Shown here piece after piece: positions 1 through 16,756 of a DNA stretch of 64,000 bases. The notes beneath the pieces are model-generated. The model was given only the letters and a program-made list of their open reading frames with translations, was not told the DNA's origin and searched no databases. Position 1 is the stretch's first letter; each line of letters begins with the position of its first letter. Made by a program: the position numbers and the translations under genes. Source of the stretch: Brachyhypopomus gauderio (taxonomy: Eukaryota; Chordata; Actinopteri; Gymnotiformes; Hypopomidae); contig NC_135211.1 in assembly GCF_052324685.1 (NCBI RefSeq), forward strand, positions 4,600,368 to 4,664,367, given 5' to 3'.

Positions 1-990
1 ACAATCGTCAGGAAAACTGGGCTAAGATTTATACCACCAATCTATAAAACTAATTAGCAAAACATTAAAGAAGTGAAGCACTAGTCTGGAATGGTTGGAC
101 CAGCAATTTCTAGATCTGAACCGGTTATGTAATCAGACAGAGCAAAATAAAAACGTAAAGGCATGAATCTGGTGCTGGGGGAAGCTCGGTACCTGCTGGA
201 ACAGAAGAATGTGAATGGCTATGATAAAACTCACAAAGACACACTGCCGGCCTGTAGGGGGCAGTGTTTGAGGTGGCAGGCACAGGTTGTGGGCGGGGCA
301 TGCACAGCTCAAACCAAAACTCCAAAAAGCACTGAAACACAAAACGAGATGGTCAAAGCAAAGTGACGGGAAACCATGAGCGATCAAAAACACACTTTTA
401 AAAATCATACGAATAGCAGACAGGAAATCGTTTAAAACAAAAGGCATGGGATGTGAAAGAATACGTAAAGAGGTCAGGATAAGCAAAATCTTACAATAAG
501 CCTAACGCACAAATATCCCACAAACATAGAGCTGGATTTCTCTACTGGAGATCAGGGATGAAAATTTGCTAACTCACATTCGATCATGAATCATTCAGAG
601 AGCATTAGACGCTTTATGAAATCTCACATTTTACCACAATTCAGTTCAGTTGTTTTAACACAGTTCAAAATGCTGGAAGGCACACAAGTCTGCTGACGTG
701 ATGAATTCAAATCACGTCGACATCAGAAGAATCCCAGAATGATCAGAGATGCACGTGGCTAGCACAAACCTCCAGGCCTCTGTGGCCTCTCCATGCAGAC
801 AGCCAGGTTTAGCTGCAGGTTTGTTTTACTCTAATTTTGGTTTCAGGTCAGTTACTACAGTATGTTATAGAATGAAAGAGGGATTAGAAAAGACAGAAAA
901 ATATTCTCCCTTTGTGCCTGAGATGAGTGCATCTGCATTAAAAATTCAAAGTACCACACAAAATCAAGTAGAGAGATACTGTAGCTAGAG
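1..990. other. No gene recognised
   Basis: AT-rich sequence with short chance open frames. The stretch 160-370 looks like old repeat sequence but no family could be named. It should lie in the ttbk1-like gene's large intron if the missing exons are further left. Confidence 0.4.
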
Positions 991-1001
991 AATGAGAGGA
1001 G

Positions 1002-1105
1002 GGTCAGAGAGAGGGATAGAGTATAAGAGGTGAGTCAGAGAGAGGGATAGAGTATAAGAGGTGAGTCAGAGAGAGGGATAGAGGATAAGAGGTGAGTCAG
1101 AGAGA
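1002..1105. repeat. 31-bp tandem repeat, about 3 copies
   Basis: Unit built on GAGAGAGGGATAGAGTATAA, repeated head to tail with few differences. Confidence 0.85.
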
Positions 1106-1739
1106 CGAAGACGGCGAAGAACAGAACAGAAGAGGAGAGTAAGAGTAGAGTTCAAGGTATTGCATCGTCAGCAGAGGTTTAGTAGAGTTTGCCATTTTGG
1201 CTCAGAAGAACAGCTCTTTTATTCAATGGTGTAGTCTTTAAAAAAGACACACGAACAAGCAGAAAACCGAACTTGCTAATGAGGGAAAATGGCAGGAGGA
1301 CAAAGATTAAACCCAACACGAATATGGTGAACTCTACAACCCCAATAATAAAACTACTATTAAATATCTACCTCTAAAACTAAAAAAAAAAAAAACGACA
1401 TGTACACATTCCAAATATATAACGTTAATTTTATTTGAAGTAAATACAGTCTGCCCAGCGGTGCAAGGCATGCTGGGAGTCATCAACGGGTTCCTTTCTG
1501 CTTTCTCAGAGGCTCTCTCTATTGTCCAGTGGTTGGTGCCATCGTAACGGTCTGCTGACCCACCTTACATGTCCACGATTGGTCCCCAGTGTTGCTGGGA
1601 GCCGTGATGGTAGCGGCAGCACTCCTCAGACACGTCCTCAGACACCCACATAGTACTGGGGTACTGGGGTGCAGGGGTACTGGGGTACTAGGGTACTGGG
1701 GTGCAGGGCAGAAGGGAGGGACACTGATTTAAGCATCAC

Positions 1740-2160
1740 AAGCGGTGATCTTGACTTGACCTTTGGGCTTCACCATCGGGATCTCTGACCTGCATGAGCC
1801 AGTGTAGTGTTGCAGCTTTATTGGATAACCCAGCACAAATCATTACCAGTAACAAGCAAAATCCGGGAATATTTGCAGGTCAGTGATATTCTATGATGAG
1901 GACCACTGGATCAGCCTGCGCCGGGTCTTTTCTTGTCCCAGGATGCTCACGTGGTGCTGGAGGACGTTGTACTTTTTAGGATGGAGTCAGAGGTTCATGG
2001 ACTTAACAGCTTGGAAAACCTGTTTCAGGTTTGCAACTGCACCATCAACACTCAGCTCATGGACAAGTACATTATTAAGCAGATGATGCACTGATCCTTG
2101 GGGATGCTGGCAAGCACTCACTCCATCAGGTACTCAAATGTAGCAAATGCATTACAAATT
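1740..2160. other. Unrecognised stretch, possible decayed coding remnant
   Basis: On the plus strand a frame from about 1925 to 2092 stays open and reads DAHVVLEDVVLFRMESEV then HGLNSLENLFQ; on the minus strand a frame with one stop reads HPKKYNVLQHHVSILGQ. Neither was matched to a family. It could be a pseudogene fragment or chance. Confidence 0.2.
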
Positions 2161-2271
2161 ACAAATAAATGCCATCTTCACTGTGGAATCCCCTGGCATC
2201 TATGGCATATACACAGTGTGCCCAACCTTGCAGAACTGGCAAACTGATCCAAGATGTCCCTGATGTCTTGT

Positions 2272-2911
2272 AGAGTCTCCTCCTATAGAGCATCCTCCTA
2301 TAGAGCATCCTCCAGTAGAGTCTCCTCCTGTAGAGTCTCCTCCTGTAGAGCCTCCTCCTGTAGAGTCTCCTCCTGTAGAGTCTCCTCCTGTAGAGCCTCC
2401 TCCTGTAGAGTCTCCTCCTGTAGAGTCTCCTCCTATAGAGCATCCTCCTGTAGAGTCTCCTCCTATAGAGCATCCTCCTGTAGATTCTCCTCCTGTAGAG
2501 TCTCCTCCTGTAGAGCATCCTCCTGTAGAGTCTCCTCCTGTAGAGTCTCCTCCTGTAGAGTCTCCTCCTGTAGAGACTCCTCCTGTAGAGACTCCTCCTA
2601 TAGAGCCTCCTCCTATAGAGTCTCCTCCTATAAAGTCTCCTCCTATAAAGTCTCCTCCTGTAGAGTCTCCTCCTGTAGAGCCTCCTCCTGTAGAGCCTCC
2701 TCCTGTAGAGTCTCCTCCTATAAAGTCTCCTCCTGTAGAGTCTCCTCCTGTAGAGTCTCCTCCTGTAGAGTCTCCTCCTATAAAGTCTCCTCCTGTAGAG
2801 TCTCCTCCTGTAGAGTCTCCTCCTGTAGAATCTCCTCCTATAGAGCCTCCTCCTGTAGAGCCTCCTCCTGTAGAGTCTCCTCCTATAGAGTCTCCTCCTG
2901 TAAGGTCCCTC
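2272..2911. repeat. 15-bp minisatellite, about 42 copies
   Basis: Unit TCTCCTCCTGTAGAG with scattered substitutions. As 15 is a multiple of three, long frames stay open on both strands (LYRRR on minus), but there are no splice sites or homology to support a protein. Confidence 0.95.
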
Positions 2912-3010
2912 AGTTATGGAACAGTCTTCCAGCCTTAATCTGAGATTCAGACACACTTTCAATTTTTACATTTAGGCTTAAGACTTACCTATTTAATAGT
3001 CTTTCATTCA
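2909..3010 (+). mobile_element. L2-type LINE C-terminal remnant
   Basis: Reads LWNSLPALI, stop, DSDTLSIFT, matching the C-terminal LWNSLP...LKT.LF pattern of the better L2 copies at 32.4 kb and 50.6 kb. Confidence 0.55.
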
Positions 3011-3044
3011 GTGTTTCATTCAGTGTTTATCTCAACATATAGTG

Positions 3045-3236
3045 AGATATTTCAGTTTTCAGTTTTTCTTTTTTAATAAATTTGCAATACAATTCTACAT
3101 TTCTGGGTTTATTTCTGTCCAGATTGAGTGTAAGTGAAATAAAACGAACTTTTACTTTTTTTGATTTTAGCAAATGGCTGCAATGAAACAAAGGGTGAAG
3201 AATTTTAAGGGGTCTGAATATTTTCCGTACTCACTG
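3045..3236. mobile_element. Tc1/mariner terminal remnant
   Basis: Ends with AAGGGGTCTGAATATTTTCC and CACTGT, the familiar end of fish Tc1 elements, preceded by its A/T-rich 3' region. No transposase remains. Confidence 0.6.
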
Positions 3237-3339
3237 TGTTTAACCTCCATCTTGTTTTCTTCTTAAATGTACCACAACAATGCCAATATTGGCCATGAAG
3301 CGCCAGGAAAATGCTCTGTTGTACCAGTGAAAGCACTGA

Positions 3340-3487
3340 AGTGACCAGTGGACACACCAATGCCACTGAAGTCACCAGTGGACACACCAATGCCACTGAA
3401 GTCACCAGTGGACACACCAATGCCACTGAAGTCACCAGTGGACACACCAATGCCACTGAAGTCACCAGTGGACACACCAATGCCACA
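3340..3487. repeat. 30-bp tandem repeat, about 5 copies
   Basis: Unit includes CACCAGTGGACACACCAATG; copies are almost identical, so a recent expansion. Frames stay open on both strands because 30 is a multiple of three. Confidence 0.92.
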
Positions 3488-4384
3488 ACATCAGAAACTG
3501 CCACTCTGCACCCCCTGAAGGCTCCACACCTACATTGGAGGGACTACTTGGTCTACAAATAGCAATATAAGCGTACGCCGTGCTACCTAGGCCACCCAAT
3601 GGAGAATGGGCTCCCGTTTGAGTTCCCCAAAGCTTTCTTTCTAACCTAACAAATCGAGCTCTGTAACAGCACTGAGCTGCCAGTGGTCCACACAGATGCA
3701 CCAGCCACTGTCCTTTTTCTTTTTCCAACATCAAAAGACACAGTGCCAGGAAGTCCCAAATCTACGTGCTCTGCCACTAGCCAACAAACAACTTCACAAA
3801 TTGCACGTTTCATTCGTGAAGTCCAGCACAGTTCTGGTGAAGGAGATACAAGGTCAGTATGCGTGATGTACAGGAGCTACAACAGGAACTCCAACACCCC
3901 TCCATCTGCAGGACTGCTTCTTCCCCATCACATCGACTGGGCTGCCAGTGACAGACTTCAGTCTTATATATGGATGGGTGTTGCCTTCCAGTTGTTGGGA
4001 TTGAGGTAGCAAGACTGATCATATCAGCAACATGGGCAAACCTGTGCAAATAAGGACATTGAGCCGTTTCCTGTCTATTTGACTGTTCGGTAATAAATGT
4101 TCGCTTCCCCTCCCTCGCCAATGTGACAGAAACATTTATTGTTATTTTTTTAATTTTCTTTAAAGTCTTTATATCAATTAATAAACCAAGTAATAACAAA
4201 TTCAAAACATAATCCAAAATCTAATAAAAAGAAAATGATGGTGTTAATAGAAAGGTTGTTAGCAGTGTCATCAACCAACATTATGGACAGAAACTTTACC
4301 TGTGTAGTACTGCTAACCTTGTTGAAATTTTTGGTTTTGACTGATATCTACCAATACCATAACTAGCTGTATCAAGCTACAGAG

Positions 4385-4643
4385 TAGGGTTGCCACCTGT
4401 CCCGGTTTTCCCGGGCTGTCCTGGTTTTCCTTCTTTTTAATATTCGGTCCCGGCAAAAAAAAAAAAATTTAATGTCCCGGTTTTCACTAAGTTAGTTCAA
4501 ACGAACTAACAAAAGTTAGTTGCACACTTTAAAGCCGTCTTTTTTTTCTCGCTGTGACCATTTTACACTACCCTCCCCGGTCAACAATTTACGTTTGCGT
4601 ATGACAGAATGTCCTTGTTTTTTGTCAGTAGGTGGCAACCCTA
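4385..4643. mobile_element. hAT-type MITE with 8-bp target duplication
   Basis: Begins TAGGGTTGCCACCT and ends AGGTGGCAACCCTA (perfect inverted ends). Flanked by CTACAGAG on both sides (4377-4384 and 4644-4651). 259 bp, no open frame. Confidence 0.9.
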
Positions 4644-5008
4644 CTACAGAGGGAAAATGTACTGCCTACAAATTTTCAAAAATAAATTCCCATTAATAAC
4701 ATACTAGCTAGACAAAATTTTTCATTATTTTTGTCTGTTCCAATGTTAGGTTATTCTTTCATGTGAATGAGACATGAGGTAGGTGGACACAGTAATGAAA
4801 ATTATGATTTCACTCCTCTCTCCAGCACTCTTACTTATGGACATTTCAAGCTGTATCCAAACAGTGCACACTGATGTGTTTTGGGAGGTGTGTCTTTGGA
4901 ATAAGCGTTGAAGGTGGTTAGGTAGATATTCTCAAAATCTAGTGTAAATTTGCTAGTTTCTACAAAATAAAGTAGCTGAATCTGAATCCTGACTAAGACA
5001 AATGTTCA

Positions 5009-10136
<5,128 letters not shown>

Positions 10137-10228
10137 GTTGTCGTTGTCCTGCAGCGCTGGAACTAGACACTGCCACCCCGACAGCACTCGGGCCGCCCCC
10201 AACTTAAACGACCCATTAATCTAGAACC

Positions 10229-10268
<40 letters not shown>

Positions 10269-10269
10269 C

Positions 10270-12260
10270 CGTACCGACAATTAGCCTGGACACATCAAAC
10301 GTATATATTTTTCAAAGGTAGTATTAGACTACTGACCTGTATGAGCTACTGCATTGTATAAATTGGAGGTATGGAATAAGTACCATGTAATATTCAAATA
10401 ACTAACATGGTTATAAAATGGAAATAACCCTGGTTATAAGTGTTATTGCATAAAAATAGGCCAGTGATTTAATATTAAGTTTTGTCCAACCATAATACCT
10501 AGTGCTTCCATCATGAAGCATTTATGAGAATATGTTCTGATATTTAGATTACGTTATATATATTATCAGGGCTGTGTCGCTGGATCAAACTGAGGCCTGT
10601 AATCCTCCATCAGCGTCCCCTATCTGTGTTGGCTTAACCTGCTGGGCACATTAATAGAATCCTGCTATTAGCTGGCCCATATACTTTCTGATCCAAAACT
10701 TGCTATGAGAAAAACACAGTCATGGATGAAGATACCATGTGAGGGAAAATGTGATGATGTCACAGGTGCACCAGAAAAGAACAAACATAACAAGATGACG
10801 CATTATTACGTTGATATCACGTTAGGGCAACTGATGTTTGAGAAAGTTTTTTTTCCCATGTGGTGTGTTTGTTTGCTCTAGATGATAAGGTGTTGCTGTC
10901 AAAGGGGGGGTTTCTGAGAGAGAGTTCTCCAAGTCCTTTTCTTACCTCCATGACGCCAGAATGAAGTTGATACTGACCTGTGCTCCAACACCCACCTCAC
11001 GGAAGGTTCTACACACCTTGCTAAATGAGGCTTACGATCAAAACCTTCAAACTGCATCAAGACTAAAAAATGAAGCGTCTGAAAACCCAAACCCATGCTG
11101 GGCGGCATGCGAGCGTAGCGTCTCGGTGGCAGCATGCACAGGTCGTCGTAGCGGCGGACGTGAGTTTAGCATTGGCGGCTGACCTTCTCGCTGGGGCTGG
11201 TCAACGCATGCCGGACCAGCGGAGGCCAGTCGGCCCAATCACGGCGCGTCAAGGCAGCACAGCGGCAGGAGACGGAGCAGACCAGGGAGACGCAACTACG
11301 GCTACTCCGGTGTGCTGTTGGTAACTCATGGGTTCGTTCCCCGCAGGACGGCAGTTGAAAAATGTGCAGGAGAGGTTGCATTCGTAAGCTCTGCAGCTAC
11401 GTTCTCAAACGTGGAATGATGGACATTTATAAATATGCATGGTCCTGTTCTGGGGGTGAATCTAAAAGACTATGGTTAAATTGGAATGTTCTGGAAGTGA
11501 ATATGAAACCCTAAAAAAAAGAAATCTAAAAGGAAAGACGAGACTTTCAAACGATCTATAGGTGAATGCATCCCATGAGTTGGCAACTCTGCATAACCAA
11601 TGAAAATTCTTTACTTATTGGGGTCTTTTAACCCATGTAAAGCACTTTGTTTACATAGTCTGAAGTTCTCTACATGACTCTAACAACCATGGCTCATGTA
11701 AGCACTGAGGAAGGGACTTTAAGCTTGTTTAAGATATCAAATGACTTCATATTCCTGCAGTTGTTTAAGTGATTCTCTTCCTAGGATGTTTATTAATTCT
11801 ATGGCCCAATCTGAAACAGGGAGAACTGGTTCCAGAGTTCAGAAAGCAGTATTAATGCCAGGTTTGGACGAGTAAACTTTTCTCCTGGATTATAGCACAT
11901 CTTTGAAGCAGAGTGCAGGCCTGTGGTGTGGTAGACTACACAAAATATGTGGTAGAATGCAGTAATGTGTGCTGTGGAATGCAGGACTGCACTATAGAAT
12001 GCAGGACCGTGAACTGTGGAATGCAGCACTTTGAAATGCAGGACTGCAGTGTAGAGTGCAGGCCTGTGTTTTAGATGCCCTGCGTACATGCGTGAAAATC
12101 GTCACTTCTTTCTAGCCGCCCCTATAACCCACTTGTTTTAGCACAGCTACATCTGAACCCCTCCCATGTGTAGCCAGTTCCGTGGGACCCTATGGTCGAA
12201 GAGGAAGAACGGTCTCCTAGAAAGAGTACAGGACAGCTCACATGCAATCTGCTATACTCA
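10270..12260. other. No gene recognised (ttbk1 5' region)
   Basis: No open frame with homology and no complete transposon ends were found. 11070-11340 is GC-rich but not assignable. Confidence 0.4.
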
Positions 12261-12267
12261 GGGGTCA

Positions 12268-13468
12268 GCCGATGCTCCCCATAATCTCCCCCACTGGATC
12301 ACAAAGAGCTCCGTAATCTCCCACACTGGATCACAAAGAGCTGCCCGTTATCTCCCGCAATGGATCACAGAGAGCTCCCTGTAATCTCCCACACTGGATC
12401 ACTGAGAGCTGCCCGATATCTCCCGCAATGGATCACAGAGAGCTCCCTGTAATCTCCCTCACTGGATCATATAGAACTTCCCATAATCTCCCCCACTGGA
12501 TCACAGAGAGCTGCCCATAATCTCCCCCACTGGATAACAAAGAGCTCCCCGTAATCTCCCTCACTGGATCACAGAGACCTCCCCGTAATCTCCCTCACTG
12601 GATCACAGAGAGCTGCCCATAACCCCCCCCCAATGGATCACAGAAAGCTCCCCATAATCTCCCACACTGGATCGCAGAGAGCTCCCCATAATTCCCCCCC
12701 ACTGGATCAGAGAGCTGCCCATAATCTCCCTCACTGGATCACAGAGAGCTCCCCATAATCTCCCTCACTGGATCACAGAGAGCTGCCCATAATCTCCCTC
12801 ACTGAATAACAGAGAGCTGCCCATAATCTCCCTCACTGGATCACAGAGAGCTCTGCATAATCTCCCTCACCGGATCACTGAGATCTCCCTGTAGTCTCCC
12901 ACACTGGATCACAGAGAGCTCCCCATAATCTCCCTCACTGGATGACAGAGAGTTTCCCATAATCTCCCTCACTGGATCACAGAGAGTTTCCCATAATCTC
13001 CCTCACTGGATCATAGAGAGCTCCCCATAATCTCCCACACTCGATCACAGAGAGCGCCTGTAATCTCCCTCACTGGATCACAGAGAGCTCCACATTATCT
13101 CCCACACTGGATCACAGAGAGTTTCCCATAATCTCCCTCACTGGATCACAGAGAGCTCCCCGTAATCTCCCACACTCGATCACAGAGAGCTCCCCCATAA
13201 TCTCCCACACTGGATCACAGAGAGTTTCCCATAATCTCCCTCACTGGATCACAGAGAGCTCCCCATAATCTCCCACACTGGATCACAGAGAGCTCCCCCG
13301 TAATCTCCCTCACTGGATCACAAAGAGCTGCCCATAATCTCCCTCACTGGATCACAGAGAGCTCCCCATAATCTCCCACACTGGATCACAGAGAGCTCCC
13401 CCGTAATCTCCCTCACTGGATCACAAAGAGCTGCCCATAATCTCCCCCACTGGATCACAGAGAGTTCC
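12268..13468. repeat. About 34-bp minisatellite, about 35 copies
   Basis: Unit of the type TAATCTCCCTCACTGGATCA plus CAGAGAGCTCCCCA, more variable than the other arrays, so probably older. Confidence 0.95.
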
Positions 13469-13927
13469 CTGCCAAACTGAAGTGAACTGTCCCACTCAGG
13501 ACTCAGAGCTCAGGGCAGCTGCAGTCAGCGCGAAGCACAAAGGGTGGGGGTGGGGAGGCATTCGGGTTTCTCAGATCGATAAAGCAGAAATCATTCAGTT
13601 AACTCCTACCAGGAGAGGGAAGCGGCAGCAGCCATTTTGTGCTCAAACTTGATAAAGTAAAAGTGCAGTCACTACGAAGACCCGATAAACGCTCACCATA
13701 TTCATTAATCTCTTCAAAAACCTTACGTCTCTCACAAATATGATCACATTAGTTGATCTCAAAGCCCTCCTTTCACCTCCTACAAGCCAAAAAAACAAGA
13801 GAGCAAATTTATTACAGCCGTTTCCCAAGTCCTTGTTTTTAAGAGTAGTTGGTCTATAAAACATTCTGTGCCAAAGCCTTAAAAAGACTGAACTCTCCAA
13901 CTCTCCCCCTCCCAGGTCTGAGACACA

Positions 13928-13949
13928 CACGCACACACACATGCGCGTG

Positions 13950-13988
<39 letters not shown>
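13928..13988. repeat. CA microsatellite
   Basis: Long (CA)n with a short CGCA/TGCG interruption. Confidence 0.95.
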
Positions 13989-13990
<2 letters not shown>

Positions 13991-14492
13991 GGTCAGGCAC
14001 TTCTCTTTGCCAAGTCACTATTATGACACTCACCACAGGGGTGCTGGGTCAGACAGAAACTCAATCCATAAAGGTGAAAAGCACAGAGATCCTTCAGACC
14101 ACACGAACACACACGCATGCACCAGCCCCAAGAAGCACAAACACAACACACGTAGATGTAGACTGACATTACGGAACAAAAAGGTCACGATTGCAAATGC
14201 CTTTGGTGTAAACTAAACATAGTAAATACAGCAAATGATTACAGTGTGTGCACATACACAAAAACACTGGTGGAAAAAAACAGAACAAACACTTGTACCT
14301 ACTTGACACTACAGAGACAAACCTTTGACTTTCAAACAAATTAATGCTGCATTAACGTTGCTCTGGTGCTAAAACATAGTTCTTGTCTTCGTTTGTTTTA
14401 TTATAGCAAAATGCGTGTAGAATTCTTATGTCTGTCGCAAATAGTTTTTTGCAAAAAAGCAGTTTACCGAAGCTGCATATCACGGGACTCAC

Positions 14493-14600
14493 CTGGCGGA
14501 TGAACCGTGGTAGCTCAGTCTCTTGCGTCTTTTTGAAATCTTCATTTGGGATGTGGCAGCGCTCACACCATCAGCTCCTTCAGTGCAGCTCAACGCCGTG
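14493..14600 (-). other. Possible 5' non-coding exon of the ttbk1-like gene
   Basis: On the minus strand, sequence ending CATCCGCCAG is followed at 14492 by a strong donor GTGAGT. It lies about 4.3 kb upstream of the first coding exon in the same orientation, so it could be a 5' UTR exon. Its 5' border is not defined. No homology supports it; the donor and position are the only evidence. Confidence 0.25.
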
Positions 14601-16450
14601 TTCAAGGACACGTAGGGTGGCACTTTAATAACCCCTAAAACGAGGACATACGGGCTCTGACTCCACAACACACTAAATGAAAACCAGAACATATCTAGCT
14701 AACTAATAGAGCTGATCTGGATTTTATCTAGACTCGATGTAGAAATATGTAGTATGAATTCATGTTTTACTCACCAAACGTGGCACCTACCAGCGACATT
14801 TAAGTCTGGCATGGTATACAGGAGGCATGAGATTCATCTTTCCTACTTATCCAAAGGAAATGATGTGCTGACCACCGAGGAATGAAGTCGTTTATCTGCG
14901 ATATTTTATTGTACCTGTCCAGCATCACTAAGGCGGACTGAGGTGTGAGGCCATCTCTTAAACCAATAAAATGATTTACTTTGACAGCCCACGTAACGAT
15001 CTGAGACTGTGGCTCGCTAGAATAATGTCTATCAACGCAAAACAACTACCATTTCACTCGAGAAGCAGGAGAATAAGGCGGACAGGGACATAAAAGCCGA
15101 CATCTGTCCACCGAGACGCCACGTTTCAGCATCCATTCGGTTGCTTTTGGGTTCAAACGTTACCTCCCTGGACCAACAGATGCAGTAGCTTCATTCACAC
15201 GTAAAACAATATACATAACTGGTCTAGACCTGACTAGACTAGATTAGACTGGACTAGGCGTTTGCTATAAGATTAACCTTCTCAGTGCACATGATCCCTA
15301 GTTATAGGATTCAGAGAGGCTGCACGGTGCAGAACACAGCATGCCATCCACCCAGTTCAAAATAATCCATGGCAGCAAATACACTTGACATTAGCGCGCG
15401 ACGTTCAAGAATTGCCACATTTCAATGATGCAAAGAAACAGACGCAGCTGCCCACTCGCGCGCGCATCCTTGTGTTTTTGTCCGCACTGCAGCTCAGCCT
15501 CCCGGCACAGACAGCCCTGCAGTACCGCATGACGCCACCAGAGGACCTTCCCGTGCGCCACTAAATCACTATCCATCACAAAGCGCAGTTTCCCTACACG
15601 TGCCGCCTATCTGAAATAATTTAAGAGCGTATATCACGCCAATAAATAAAGACGACAGCAGAGAGGTTGCAAGATCAAAAATGTCAGACTATGACCAGAG
15701 AAAATGTGTCCCAAGGCGCATCCGAGTCGAACTACAATACCCAGCTTGCCTTTCGAGCGCTGAGAAACGACAAGCACATGCCTTTTTAACTACTTTAAAT
15801 GCGGCAAACTGATAAAACATTTTTCCTTACAAAAACGTTATATAAGTTTTTTTAATGAACAATCACTAAAATAATTGTTCATTTTTTAATTACAATTTCA
15901 AGAATCATTTGTAGCCTTAGGCTTGCGTGGTCACATAACCAACGAAAAGCTCACATACATCATTATAAAATATCACGTACCGGTGTACAGGCCTTTACAG
16001 GCTGCGCCGTTTCAACGACAGTCCATTAATTCCCAGCTCGGTTCAGTCTCGTGTGTAGATCTTTCCCCACCATGGTGGAGGATGCTTCTCTCCTCCTCGT
16101 ATCAGCACCACGAGCATTGCGTGGTCCGCAGACCGAGCTCAATATCCTGACATGGCTCACCGTCTTTTTGTGTGGTGAGCAACGCAGCCGAGTCACTGTA
16201 ACGAGATGTCGCCCTCTAGTGGACATAAGCTACACCGCAGGCTACTCAGCAGCTCAGACACGAATAAAGGAAAACATTATTTGCTTCGTTTTATTGTAGC
16301 CAATGAATGCTGTGAATTCAAAGCTCACTGCACTGCAACTTTGACAAATTTAATATTGCAATGTTATACAAAAAATAGCATGATTAGAAATAATGACATT
16401 TTAGCCAATATATTCTGTAAGCCTATTCCACCCAGCATGGCAGAGTGAAT
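14601..16450. other. Intergenic, possible CpG-rich promoter zone
   Basis: 15380-15760 is locally rich in CG and GCGCGC and lies between the 5' side of ttbk1 and the 3' end of tpcn3, so it could be the ttbk1 promoter. An 81-codon minus frame at 14800-15045 was not recognised. Confidence 0.3.
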
Positions 16451-16462
16451 TTTTCACCTGTG

Positions 16463-16468
16463 TTTATT
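16463..16468 (-). terminator. Candidate poly(A) signal of tpcn3
   Basis: AATAAA on the minus strand, about 290 nt after the tpcn3 stop codon. A second candidate lies at 16290-16295. Position only; no transcript evidence. Confidence 0.4.
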
Positions 16469-16756
16469 AATTTTAAACATTTGTTTGTCTGCATCTTTTA
16501 ACTGTTCACTGTTCTTTTTGGTTTACTGTTTTTAAACAGTAGAGTGACCAGCAGCTGTCCACCATACAATATGTGGGTAAAGAGCTAATCACCATTACAC
16601 ACGCTCGACAACTCCATATAAACACGGGTGAGCTGCACAAAATCACCATTCACTGTGAATGCAGTTCCTCTCAATCATGTATAAAAAAGAGAATGATGCA
16701 ATATAAATTTTCCTTTGGCTTATAGTCATGTACACAAGTTCAGGTTCCCACATGCT

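Noticed and set aside
2159-2962. 267-codon minus frame of LYRRR repeats and 229-codon plus frame
   Set aside because: Both come from a 15-bp minisatellite that cannot contain stops in those frames; no splice sites, homology or flanking coding sequence.
3205-3562. Threonine-rich plus frame (TEVTSGHTNA repeats)
   Set aside because: Created by the 30-bp tandem repeat; no signal peptide, exons or homology around it.
14800-15045. 81-codon minus frame upstream of ttbk1
   Set aside because: No family recognised, no ATG at its first codon in context and no splice sites; may be chance.
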